DNA of 64,000 bases from Onthophagus taurus (taxonomy: Eukaryota; Arthropoda; Insecta; Coleoptera; Scarabaeidae), in NCBI RefSeq assembly GCF_036711975.1, contig NC_091976.1:6634001-6698000 (forward strand), given 5' to 3'. Shown here one piece after another: positions 33,501-44,497 of this stretch. A model generated the notes under the pieces. It was not told the origin of the DNA, did no database searches, and saw nothing but the letters and a program-made list of their open reading frames with translations. Numbering within the stretch: position 1 is the first letter of the stretch; each line of letters opens with the position of its first letter. The position numbers were made by a program, and so were the translations under genes.

Positions 33501-34175
33501 AATATTAGTTCAACAAATTAATCAAAGAACTATTAGGGTTCGCCCGATTTAAAACACGATATTAATCAATGATTTAAATCAAGTAATCTTTTTATATTTC
33601 TTTTGATTCTGCAGTAAAAGTTGATTCTGCCTAGGTAAAGTCGACTCTTACTGGTCTTTTCAGTAAAAGTTGATTAAAAGCGAAAAGTGTTGAATTTTGA
33701 TCAACATCTACTATACTTAGGGAAAATATACTCACACTGTCTTGAGTAAAAGTTGTCTTTTTACCAGGAAAGGGTCTATTATTTAGCTAATAAAAAACAC
33801 ATAAAAAGACAAAACCTTTATTAATACATAAAGAGATAGAAAAGTTGATCAAAAACTAATAAAAATGCAAAACCTTTATAATACATACAGATAGAAATGT
33901 TTATCATTTATTACAGCAAGGCAAAGATTTGTGACACTTTGAGTTGCAAAGCACATCTTTTTTCTTACACATGCACCTCATGGATTTGTATTTACTGTTG
34001 CAAAAGCATTTAAAAAATCCTTGTCCATTTCCAAGTGATTGTTAAGTTGCAACAATCCTCACATCTATTGTTTTATCCATAGGAACTTCATTTTCTGGGA
34101 TAATACTTGTAGGACATTTACTGAATTGAGAACTGAAAAAATATTATTGAACTCTGAACAATTTAATACTATGGG

Positions 34176-34714
34176 CACAGAATAACCAGAAGTGACAGTG
34201 GCAGTATCCCGCTAAATCTGACGCCATATTATAGCGAGTTACCAAGGTATTTTGCTATTGGTGGTAAAGATTTGGCGGGATACCGCTAGTGTCACTTCTG
34301 GTTCACGTCTCTTAAGACGGCTAAACTCAAATGATTCTAGTTCTACTAGCGCTTAATAACAATTAAACTATAATTAACACTAGACCTAGAACTAAAATCA
34401 TTTGGGTTTAGCTACACGTCTCTAAAAACGGCTAAACCTGAATGATTCTAGTTCTAGTTTTACATTAGTACTATCACTAAAAGTAACACTATACCTAGAA
34501 CTAGAATCGCACGTCTCTAAAGACGGATACGTTCATATCAACAGCGTTCATAGGAAGTTGGATAACCTTATACAGTATGTTTACTCAGCGGACCTTGATT
34601 CTGTGCTTTTGGTAACTCGTGATAAGATGGCGGATTTTAAAAATCGAGGTCACAAAACGAGGTGCCACCAACATCAAACGAATCGACGTCAGTGTCATTT
34701 CTGGTTATACTGTG
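34176..34714. mobile_element. MITE with 7-bp target duplication in the KRBA2-like element
   Basis: Ends: CACAGAATAACCAGAAGTGAC (left, from 34176) and GTCATTTCTGGTTATACTGTG (right, to 34714), with CTATGGG duplicated at 34169-34175 and 34715-34721. A second inverted pair sits inside (34187-about 34303: CCAGAAGTGACAGTGGC / CACTTCTGG). The interior has repeats of CACGTCTCTAAAGACGG and AGTTCTAG. A 7-bp TSD is unusual and recalls Galileo/P-type foldback elements. Confidence 0.72.
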
Positions 34715-34734
34715 CTATGGGCAGGGAGAGAGAG

Positions 34735-34762
34735 AAAGGAGGAGAGAGAGAGATCTTTTATT
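34735..34762. repeat. Purine-rich GA run
   Basis: Short (GA)n-rich tract (AAAGGAGGAGAGAGAGAGAT) downstream of the MITE. Confidence 0.6.
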
Positions 34763-35937
34763 TTAGTTTGGAAAAATTACATTGAGAAAAGCTGCTTTAC
34801 AATTCCATTTCTTGTTCCAATTCGATAAAATCCATCATTGACAACCTCCAGTACCACGCCAAGGATAGATCGAGCATCTCCTCTTCCGCGGTCAACATCA
34901 TAGACAGGAATTGGAACTGATGTTCCTTCTTCTACTAGTGGATGAATCTGATCTGAGGTTTATTTCATCGGTTTACCTTGCTGTTCTAGACAGTGGAAAG
35001 CTTCATTTCTCTGTCTTTTAATGTCACCAGTAGACTTGTCCAGTGAGGAGATAATCACTATCGTCCACGAGTTTTTCACAACTTGATAAATTTTGGTTTG
35101 TTTCATTTTCATCAGGATTTCCATTTCCGTTACATTCAATTTCGTTTTCTTGTTTTTGTTGAATTTAATCAATTGCGCATTGAAGATCCTCTTCTGTTTC
35201 TAAATTTGCCAATACCTGAGTAGGTAGTTTTGAACTAGATAAGCCATGTCTCGAGGGGCAACCGAACATTGCCTCACTCCATTTTGATGTTTTGTGGCCT
35301 CGCATCCAGGTGGTTATCATATTAGGTCCTGGTTGGCTCTTTCAACGCTACCTTGACTCTGACTATGTCGCGGTTTGCCGTGCACCATTTTGAAGTTCGG
35401 CCATATATTAATCAAGCTGGCAATAATGTTATTAACAAATTCTCTACCATTGTTTGACTGTAAAATACAAGCAGTGCCAAACAAAGTAAAAATATCAATG
35501 ATATTATTACACACTTCATTCGCAGTCTTTGATTTCAGTGGTATTAGCACAACAAACTTTGTTAAATGGTCCTGGTACATCATTATAAATTTGAAGTCTT
35601 CATCAGGTTGTGATTGAAAGTGAATCAAGTCCGCATGACATCGTGAATTCATTTCTTTATGAATTCATTATGCTGTCTTGGTCTGTGACAGGATGTATTA
35701 ATCTTGTGATACCGTTTACTTCAATAATGTCATATTGTCTTAAAAACCTGATATCGTTACTTTCTTTTTTAGTCGCTGTTTTTAGATTTTTCACTTTTTG
35801 AACGTAGCCATCATATTTCAATTTGGTCAATGTCAGTGAATTAACCTTGGAAGTCCACAATATATAAATAAAAACAAAAAGAAAACGTTACTCAGGAATT
35901 ATAAAGTTCATATAAAAATACCAATTTTCTGGCTTTT

Positions 35938-36960
35938 TCAACTCATTTGTGTACAACACATTGGAGCGGACGAGCCCAAATGTTGCGAACACAAACACAT
36001 TGAAGCTGAAGAACAAACAATACATAAAAATGGTTCATTCAGGAACGTTCTTTTGTGAAATCCACCATTGCGAAGCAGTAGCAATGGATATAACTTCCTT
36101 GCAGAAAATGGTTCCATTTTCGCCGCCTCTAGCTTAACTATTAGTGGTAGTAAGCCAGTATTACCGTACGTATCCCTAAAAGTGTTCATAGCTTCGTCTT
36201 GCTCTTCCATCGGCAATTTATATTTCGTTTTAGTTACATCTAAAATAAATACAATTAAATACCTGTTTGTAAAAATTCTGATAAACTTGTATTTGAGACA
36301 GTGATAATTCCAATTTTTCGTCAAATGAACTTCCTAATTTCTTCCACACTTCTACAGCATCATATAGAAAAGCACCTTTTTTGCAATTTATCAAGTCCCC
36401 GGGATATTAGCTTTAAGATATTTAAGTAATCTTCTGCAGATTGGTTAAAATCAATATTAGATACTTTTTGGTATATTGGTATATTAATTGGTATATTTTG
36501 TAGGATCAATTTCGTTTTTATTTTCTTCACATACTTTTGACAGTTTTTCCCATATTTCCAATTTGAATCACATGCTTTTTGACTATAGTTACTTCAAGAT
36601 CTTTGCAAAGCAAATTTAAAAAGTAAGCTGAGCATCTATAAGTAATAACAGAACCACTAAAGTTAAGCTTCTGATCTATGTCTTGTCATACTTGTCATAT
36701 TCGTAGTATATCCGTCACATATGACGTTACATTACAATTAAATTTCGCTTTACAAGATGAAATTAATCCATAAGCAATTTTTGTTAAGTAATCGCTTGTA
36801 TCGGGCTTACCAGATGTATCTATTGTTTCATACAAGAATGCGTTTCCACGTTCAGTAGTTATTGTGACACACAGTATGGAGTCATTACGTAAGTACATTA
36901 GACCAACCATCAACTGATATGTTTACGTTACATACAAAGACTTCCAAAACACTTTATTTT
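35938..36960 (-). pseudogene. hAT/DUF659-type transposase remnant
   Basis: 36913-36695 encodes the start of a DUF659-like hAT core (NDSILCVTITTERGNAFLY, SGKPDTSDYLTKIAYGLI, NVTSYVTD); preceding bases read as QLMVGL, probably from a V-D-G-W-S-like motif. Downstream pieces continue in broken frames (RCSAYFLNLLCKDLE; LQKITLNILKLISRGLDKLQ; NTGLLPLIVKLEAAKM) to 35938. Stops and frame changes are numerous. Confidence 0.6.
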
Positions 36961-37203
36961 TTCTTCCTTATTAAGTGACCCTGAATGATGCGTCCGTACT
37001 TACTTGAAAAGATCAAAACCAAGGTTAAAAAATAAAAGATACGTAAAATACTTTGATTTAAAAAAAAATCAATGATTTTTGATTAAAATAAAGTCATCGT
37101 AATTTTTTCCTACCCTCTGAACTATGGAATTAGTGAAATAGCATATTTATTCGTTGTATGCGGTTAATGTTTCAAGACAAGTGATATGTTATTAACTTGA
37201 ACG

Positions 37204-38462
37204 CTACGTTTGTAAAGTTCTAGTTTTCGCAAAAAAACAGCAATCTTGTCTTGCGCTCATCAGAATATTGCTCATATTTTCTTGTAATGAGAGATATAAT
37301 GTGTTAATTTCACTAAAAAAGTCAGTCAAATACGCCAACATAGAGATAAATGCCTTCTTTTCTGTTTTACGATTTTCAAAAAACAAAGCTATTTCTTCGC
37401 GCATCTTAAATACTCTGTTTAAAACATATCCCCTTGACAGCCAACGTACTTCGGTATCGAACACTAGTGCATCAAATTTCGTAACAAACTTCATGACATA
37501 ACACCGCTCGGAATATGATTGCAAATTTTCACTAAATCATTAAACACGGTCACGAAATTTGAAGGTAGCGTGTTAACAGCCAAGGCATATCGTTGTATCA
37601 TGCAGTGATAAGTTATGCGTTGTGGGGCAACTTGTTTCACGAATGCTTGAAAACCAGAACGAACACATGATGACCACTTCAGATCATTTTCCTCAATAAA
37701 TTGTTTTAGAGTGAGAATTACATCTTCACCGCGCGTAGTGGTTGGAAGCGATTTAGAAAACAAATATTCTTTAACACGAAGACACGTTAGTTGACTCGTC
37801 CAACTGCAAACATGGGACATGCTTTTAGTTCAGATTAGGCTAATTCATTTCTTCAATACGACTTTGAATTGTGCTGGTGGAGAGAAATATTTGATTAATT
37901 TTAGCAACATATTGTTCGCTCACAACAAACTTTACTGCATCCACTATGCAAGGTTTTATAAGATCTCCTATGGTGTTTTTTTATTAACAGCAATGCGATG
38001 TGCAATATGGTATGAAACTTTAATGTATAAGTCGCTTGTTTTTTGTAAATTTCTTGTAGAATCCAAACGTGATAATTTCAGCATTTTTATATGCTGCCTG
38101 TGAATTCTCTCAAAATGTTCCTTTAATTTGCTAGGTTTCAAACTTTCCGCTGTGAGAACTTTATTACATAAAACGCATTCAGGTTTTTGTAGATTTCCTT
38201 CAATAATAGTAGTGAAGCCACATTGCAACAAGGCGTCCTTGTATGAGCGTTTTTTCCCAAATGAAGACGCTAGTGTGAAGTTATCCCTAAATCCCAGCCA
38301 TAAACTTAAAGAATTAAATATTTTTAGTTTTGAAATCAATGTTAATAAGGAAAATTGTACAGTTTTCGATGTTCTATCACATGTAAGTACCTCATAAAAA
38401 GTTTGTGTTGAAGCGAAAGTTTCTTTTGAAGCGCCACTTTTATTTTTGTGCAATGAAAACAT
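37204..38462 (-). pseudogene. hAT transposase, SCAND3/ZBED-like, broken
   Basis: 38462-37968 carries a zinc-finger region (KPECVLCNKVLTAESLK, LKEHFERIHRQH). 37820-37491 continues (SSCVRSGFQAFVKQVAP, HCMIQRYALAVNTLP, LVKICNHI), and 37524-37204 gives KFDALVFDTEVRWLSRGYVL, FFENRKTEKKAFI, LAYLTDFFSEINTLY. The order matches SCAND3/FAM200-type hAT proteins. The dimerisation end is missing and at least two frameshifts are present. Confidence 0.75.
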
Positions 38463-39069
38463 ACTTGGCCTGGGAGTTTCACTTAAAACTCCCTGTATAT
38501 CCGACCTTGGTCCTTAAAGGGTTAAATATCCGAGGAGAAAATTTAGGTTAATTTTTTCAAAGTCTTCATTTAATTTTTGCTGTTTTAACGTTGATCACAT
38601 GGGGTGTTTTTATCACCTCAATAATGTGTGCAGAATGATCAGATGATAACTCACGTAAAGATTTAATTTTAACCGCGTTTTATCAAATTCATTAATTTAT
38701 TTGAAAAGATTATAGAATACATCTAGGACCAACATATTTGATGGTCTTTACAGAGCACATGTAATTTTCATTGTTTGTGCATTGCATTATAATTTTTGAT
38801 ATGCATTATAAAGGCATATCAATTCAGTAATTTGAAGTCACTGAATTGAGTTAATTAGAGATTTATTTAGGGAACCTTGATATTAATTAAGTTCGTTTTG
38901 ATACACTTTATATACATTTTGAAATAATGATTACAAAAAGAATTAATTAATCCTAAAAAATAAAAGTTTTTATTTTTTTACTTTATCTATATTAATTTGT
39001 AATATAATTTCACAGATGTCAAAGCTGCATGGCGTCTTGGTTGATGTTCCATAACACTATACCATAGAT
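38463..39069 (+). promoter_or_regulatory. Intron end, acceptor and short uORF before the large gene
   Basis: AT-rich sequence ends in TATAATTTCACAG (acceptor, last base 39015), so the start codon at 39070 lies in an exon whose upstream non-coding exon is elsewhere. Between acceptor and start lies a complete uORF, 39016-39054 (12 codons, then TAA), which could lower translation of the main frame. The acceptor and uORF are seen; the function is inference. Confidence 0.55.
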
Positions 39070-41539
39070 ATGGATCCAGTGGGACCATGGTCTACATACC
39101 CATACAACCGGTTGGCGGCGGTTCAAGCCCCGACCACAACTGGTGACCTTCATCATTTACCAGCGGGTTCAACCGCACCTACCTCTACAACATCAGCAAC
39201 TCAAATACTTCCCGCGGGTTTTCTTTCGCCTCCTCCGGTTGGCTACGAAGTCTTCAGCCCACTCTTTCACCCTGGTGGAGCTGCAAAACCTCCCTCACAC
39301 TACGTTAATCAACATCGACAAGCGTTAGCTCAATCGCAATCGACAGCTAACGTTGCGAATCCCAAGCAAAATTCTGATGGGGAGTATCATCAAGGATTTT
39401 TTGATCAAAATGCTGCAGCTTGGCAACAAAGCGGACCGTTTGGGATATTACCGCATGAAACGGGTGGTGCAAAAACGGGCGGAGGTTATGAGAATTTTAA
39501 CGCGCATTTTGTTCCGCAACATGTGAATAAGTGCGGACCGCGTCCGAGAAGCCCCAGTGCTGTGAATCTACCACAAACTTGTATTGTTACATCACCATCG
39601 GTAAGAAATACTACGGTAAATCGTGTAACGGTTGAGAAAAGTTCGGTCCAATCTCAAATTCAAACGAAAGCCCAAACGAAGATTTATCCCGAATTGGGAT
39701 CCGGCGATCGTAGTCGCAATGAGCCTCAAGAACAGAATCAATCTTCTCCTAATAATTGGGCTGGTAATAAAAGAAATTTTGGTACTTATCGCCATTATGG
39801 AAATGAAAATGGTGCGGATACGAATCGAAAACCGAGTCCGTTACATTCTCAACCATCTCCAATGAGTCATTCTCATTCACCTAGCTCTGGATATCCACTT
39901 TACAACAGTCCATTAAGTAGTATTTCATCACCTCAACAGTCAAATCAAGTTACACCACCTTTGGATGCTTCCGTTTCAAGAACTAATCATCAACAAACTG
40001 GTCCGTCTAGCTCACAAAGTGGAAATATTGTTTATTCTTCGGTTATTACGAAAAACAACGAACGATTTCAAGGGAACAATCAAAACTGTTGGGACGAAAG
40101 AAGAAAATTTCCGCCTCAAGCGAACTACGCAAATATGGAAATACCTAATTTGCAAAATAGAAATCTTTTGAATATGGATAGGCAACAATATTATGATTCA
40201 TCGAGTAATAATCAAGTTACGATGACTGATTTATCGAGTTGTCGAGGTGATCCAATGAGTATTGTTAAAAATCTTCAACAAAATTGTATCGCATCATCTG
40301 ATATCAAACAAGAAGATAAACATCACAACAATCGTAGAAGAAAAAGCGGCGATAATAAACCGGAATCAAGTTCATCGTCCATGGAAAATTATTATCCTAA
40401 CCCAATTCCACCTCCAGCTCACACGTCAGGGAGTAATCAACAACAAAACGGGACTTACTTCGAATTCGAACGATGGAACCAACCAAAATTATTTGCTTCT
40501 CAACCGATTCATCAACACCAACATCAAGGAATAATGGTTCATGGACCACCTCCTCCTATTCCTTATTTTCCCACTTTTCATTTACCACATCATCATACAA
40601 ATGAATATCCATCTTCCGTAGATTCTATAACAAACTATGGTGAACAATCTCATCTGAATACTAATTCTAATAATAATGGAAATGGTTCGTTTACACAGCA
40701 ACAGCAACAACAGCAAGAGGATCAATCGAAGGTTATTGTTCCTAATATCGAGGAAGAATTAAATTTTTTATCTGAAGTCGAACTGACTTCAGATAGAAAT
40801 AACTACGGAATGAAAGCTTCAGAACCAAAATCACATACTGCTGGTTTTATGAATAGTTATTTAAAATTTTTGCAAGGTGAAAAAGAAAGTTCACCTCCTC
40901 CAACATCAAGAAATAATCGAAAACAATCATCATGGCGAAAATTAACGAATATTAACGAACTCCCAAAAGATACTAACGGAATAATTACACCTATTCAAAG
41001 TAACCATAATATACAAAACATTCAAAATATACATTTATCTCAACATCAACAAATGCCCAACCAATATTATCCAAGACCAATATCCCAAGGTGATCCACAA
41101 GATGATCCTCGTTATTTTCCATTACCAAAAGAAAGAAATAAAAATACTTTTGACAGTTCTGATGATGGTTTTAGTTCTGAAGATGATTACTTTAATCGGA
41201 AATTAGCAACTTCATTCAAACAAGAACCGATTAAAGATCGACCGAGAAAAGGAAGACCGCCGAAAGTTGGTGGTCCGGCTGATAAAAAGAAAAATAAAGA
41301 GTATAAAGATAGAACGAAAATTAAAGAGAATAGAGAGTTGAAAATAAAACCTACAGTGACTCCGCGAAGAGAAACGTGTAAACGAGCTGCTAAAGATAAG
41401 TGTACAATTAAACAATTAATAGCGAGAGATGATGAGTTTGATGAGCCTGGAGACTTTGCCGATTCTGATTCTGATCCAGCTTGGACGCCGATGGCTAAAG
41501 AAGATGTTGACGATGATGTACCCGTTAAAAAGAAACGAG
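39070..41539 (+). CDS. Large nuclear protein, PRR12/QSER1-like, exon 1
   Basis: Coding starts at ATG 39070 (MDPVGPWSTYPYNRL) and the exon ends at CGAG|GTAAGA (41539). Residues 1-560 are low-complexity (Pro/Ser/Asn/Gln, a Q tract near residue 545). Conserved-looking islands follow: GFMNSYLKFLQGEKE near residue 590, an acidic stretch (FDSSDDGFSSEDDYF) near 690, an AT-hook-like RPRKGRPPKVGG near 724, and an acidic DSDSDPAWTP near 800. Joined to 47935 by a +1 phase. The layout (long disordered N-terminus, AT hooks, Cys-bearing C-terminus) fits PRR12/QSER1-type proteins, which are chromatin-associated in vertebrates; orthology is inferred and not proven. Confidence 0.85.
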
Positions 41540-41639
41540 GTAAGATACTTTTATCCTATGATTATGGTACTAGTACATTAAATGTTTGAGGTAAGGTTTG
41601 CTTTGATATGACAGAATTTTAGAAATTAAAATCTGATAA

Positions 41640-41990
41640 AGTTAAATAAGGTAATGTTTTATCCAAATTCTTCGTTCGAAATTCGAAATAAATGTTGTAG
41701 TACATATGTTTTGAGCAATAAAATTCGTTATTGCTAATCTCTCCAGGAAAGAACCCAGGGAACTTTTTCCCTTTCGATTCTTTTTTCCAATGTTTTTGCC
41801 GGACTTCAATTCGCGGGGATTTCTTTTGCGGTTCTTCCTCAAGGTGCCATTAGGTGTGTTTGTTTATCTAGCAACAAGTTTGCCAATGGTAGACTAATGT
41901 ACCAATTGCCTGTGACCACGGTTCTTCCGCAATACAGCAATGGCTCCAATGGAGCACCGACGCGGTCATTGTATTTGGTCTAGTTTGTAA
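41640..41990 (-). pseudogene. piggyBac transposase fragment
   Basis: Minus-strand pieces NWYISLPLANLLLDKQTHL and RKNRKRNPRELKSGKNI resemble the second catalytic region of piggyBac (D-x-W-Y-T-S-x-P-L-A, then V-G-T-x-R-x-N-R-K). A frame change lies between them. It sits in the large gene's first coding intron. Confidence 0.6.
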
Positions 41991-42135
41991 TTTAAACCAT
42001 GTAACCAGACTTTGTCGAAAGCTTGTGCAACATCCAAAAATACGGCGGAGCAGACTTCATTTTCTTCCATTGCTATTTCGATAGTATTCGTTATTCTATG
42101 CACTTGGTCTATGGTATTAGGGGTTCTTCTTCTAT
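41985..42135 (-). pseudogene. Jockey-type RT fragment
   Basis: The minus strand reads HRRRTPNTIDQVHRITNTI, then ENEVCSAVFLDVAQAFDKVW, the first catalytic Asp region of a jockey RT. It abuts the piggyBac fragment. Confidence 0.65.
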
Positions 42136-42199
42136 GACAGATTTTAGTCTTTTTAATAGTAATTTTTCAAGTAGTTTTGATAGTAACGGAAATTGCGCT

Positions 42200-42665
42200 A
42201 AGAGCAATCAAGAAAAAGTTAAGTTGTTTGCTCAACAACAACTATGCTAAATAGTGTTCCTAGAATAATTCAAAGTGACCAACAGAGTAATGTACCATGT
42301 GTAAGAATGAAAGAACTGTATTATGAAATACAAAAACTAAATATAAAGAAATCAGTAGGCTATGACCTGATTAATGGAGAAACATTGAAACATCTACCAA
42401 AACGGGCGATTACAAAACTATTACACATAAGTAATGCTGCTTTTACAGTCGATTCCGCATAATTGGGACACCGGTTAATCGGGACAGCCGCTTATTTGGG
42501 ACAAATTTCAAAGAACGAAATCGAAACATTAATTTATGCGTACTTCACTTTATAGGGACGTGTCCCAATTAAGTGGAATCGACTTTATATGGAAAGTTGC
42601 TGAAATAATAATGGTACCAAAACCTGGTAAACCTCTCACAGATCTTACACCATATAGAACCGTAA
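42200..42665 (+). pseudogene. LINE fragment interrupted by a pogo-like MITE
   Basis: LINE ORF2 linker: YEIQKLNIKKSVGYDLINGE, KRAITKLLHISNAAF, then after the MITE (42446-42585) KVAEIIMVPKPGKPLTDLTP. The frame joins as AAF-Y-M-E when the insert and one TA are ignored. Confidence 0.72.
42446..42585. mobile_element. pogo/Tigger-like MITE, 140 bp
   Basis: Ends CAGTCGATTCCGCATAATTG and CCAATTAAGTGGAATCGACT are inverted copies; TA flanks both sides (42444-42445 and 42586-42587). GGGACA / TGTCCC motifs extend the TIR. The ends match the pattern of pogo-type elements. Confidence 0.85.
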
Positions 42666-42819
42666 TTTAAAGTGTCAATATTAAGAAAAGAGGGAGCATT
42701 TCTAATAATAAAACCCAAAAGTCTTAAAGCTGATGCAGTTGTGACTTTAACGTGCTCATTAAATTAAATTCTTTCTTACAATGTTTTTCAATGTAACATT
42801 ATCAATATGATAATTAGGG

Positions 42820-43397
42820 ACTGCAATCCCGGGATTTAAATCCCGGGATTCCGTACATATTTAAATATCAAAGCTGACTGTAAAAGCCTTATGTTAGCGG
42901 TGTATTGCACTAGGAAAAGCAGATATAGCTTTACAATTTATGATAAATGAGATAGAAGAACAAAATATGTTTGAAAATGTCAAAACAAAGACAATCAAGC
43001 CACCTGTCCAGTTAACTAAGAATGCACTCTTCAATACGTTGATCCAGGAAATTGATATATTCACTAATGGCGGTAGTATGGATAAAAATCTTCAATTCGC
43101 TTTTGAATGTTTGAAAACTATTCCACCAACAAGTGTGGAATCGGAACGGTGCTTCTCTTCAACACAAAATTTAAATCTCGTTTAGGAGATAAAACAATTG
43201 GTTGTTTAAAACTTTAAAAATTGTGCTGTCTATGGTTGATTTTTTTTGGTTGAAATTTCTTTTATTATGGTTAGAATAAGCTGAAATTTTAGAAATACCT
43301 TGCACACCTTTTATTTATAATTACATATGTAGTCCAAAAATCCCGGGATTACCCGGAATAGAGAATTCTCATCCCGAAATCCCGGGATTGTTGACCC
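42820..43397 (+). pseudogene. hAT element remnant with dimerisation domain
   Basis: Bounded by ATCCCGGGATT-rich ends (AATCCCGGGATTTAAATCCC near 42828; AATCCCGGGATT near 43340 and 43379). The + frame 42940-43185 encodes NLQFAFECLKTIPPTSVESE and RCFSSTQNL, the hAT C-terminal dimerisation motif. Truncated upstream. It replaces part of the LINE on the other strand. Confidence 0.7.
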
Positions 43398-43713
43398 TTC
43401 TTGTCCTAGGTTACTTCCCTGTGGAACACCAGATTCTATTTTAAATCTCTGCGACTCATTATGCTTAAAAGTAACATAGAAGTGCCTCTTCCTTAAATAA
43501 GACACAAAAAAGTACAAAGTTGATTTAGCAAATCCGTGGGAATCCAACTTATTTAATAGCACATCATGGTTCTTCTTCGTTGAATGCCTTTGCAAAGTGT
43601 ATATACTACATCTATGACCTCTTCTATCTAATTCAGAATTTACATACTCATTTAAAATGGTTAAGTTAGTTTTTACAGATCGGTGAGGAATAAAACCATG
43701 TTGGTTAATGTGT

Positions 43714-43994
43714 GTTGAGTAATATAACGTATGTTATAGCGCTGGTTATCACTTCTTCGTAACGAATAACAATTTCTGTTTTTTGTTGTAACGAATTATT
43801 TATTGGTAAAGGTACGACACAACTGAAATAACGCTCTTACATAAAACTTATTGATAGTGACGCGCTTGTTGTCAGCAACAACGAAAACAAAACAAAAACC
43901 TCTGATTAATATGATTCTTGACAAATAGAAAAACTAATTTACATACAAATAAAAAAAAAGGAAAAATGTGCATAAAAAAGGTACAAATTACAAC
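43714..43994. mobile_element. 281-bp insertion with 7-bp duplication
   Basis: AATGTGT is present at 43707-43713 and 43995-44001, and the LINE frame (..KSL|HINQHG..) closes if the insert and one copy are ignored. Ends are short (GTTG/CAAC). No coding capacity. Family unknown. Confidence 0.65.
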
Positions 43995-44224
43995 AATGTG
44001 TAAAGATTTTTTGACACGATTGAATATTCTATTATAAACAATGTACTCAAAAACCTTTGCAAAGCAAGATATAACTGATATTGGTCTATAATTGGTTATC
44101 TCACTTATAGAACCTGATTTGTGAATGGGCGTCACCCTTGCCAACTTCCAGTGTGAAGGGAAGGTACTTGTTCTGATAGCCAAATTGAAAATTATGAAGA
44201 GGTAGAACAAAATATTCTTTACAC

Positions 44225-44497
44225 TGTAACGGTCGTTGAGGGGCTAACCAAAAACTCACGTCACAGTTTTTTTTTTAATCTTATATTAATTTAGGTTCAA
44301 CGTTAGATGTTTCGTATTATCGGTTACAGACAATATTTAAGGAAAACATAATAATTCGGTTTTCTTTTTAATGGAACGACTACGAAAGACTCGCACCACA
44401 CCGAGGTCATCTAGCGACTTGTTCTTACTCGCACCATTTACAAACTGGTTTTCTTCTAATTATTTATACACCTAACGCCATCTAGTATCACGCTACA
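44225..44497 (-). mobile_element. Solo LTR, 273 bp
   Basis: On the minus strand it begins TGTAGCGTGATACTAGATGG and ends CGACCGTTACA. The 4-bp duplication ACAC (GTGT on the minus strand) is at 44221-44224 and 44498-44501. TG..CA ends and a 4-bp TSD fit Ty3/gypsy. It differs in sequence from the LTRs at 20862 and 30072. Confidence 0.8.

Larger units (their letters stand above)
33905..35860 (-). pseudogene. KRBA2-like integrase transposon protein, broken and interrupted
   Basis: On minus: 35860-35657 N-terminal part; 35652-35317 integrase core (SRCHADLIHFQSQPDEDF, YQDHLTKFVVLIPLKSK, ILQSNNGREFVNNI, HGKPRHSQSQGSVERANQD), where the second acidic motif reads SNNG instead of SDNG; 35310-34790 gives MFGCPSRHGLSSSKLP and VYDVDRGRGDARSILGVVLE in shifted frames. 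After an inserted MITE (34176-34714) the end is a Cys-rich tail (GFFKCFCNSKYKSMRCMC, CNSKCHKSLPCCNK) closing at TGA 33907-33905. This tail plus GIN-like integrase is typical of KRBA2-like proteins spread by DNA transposons. Loss of the Asp and frame breaks make it inactive. Confidence 0.8.

Noticed and set aside
34320..34530. CRISPR-like array (repeated CACGTCTCTAAAGACGG units)
   Set aside because: Only a few imperfect, irregularly spaced copies inside a eukaryotic MITE; not a CRISPR array.
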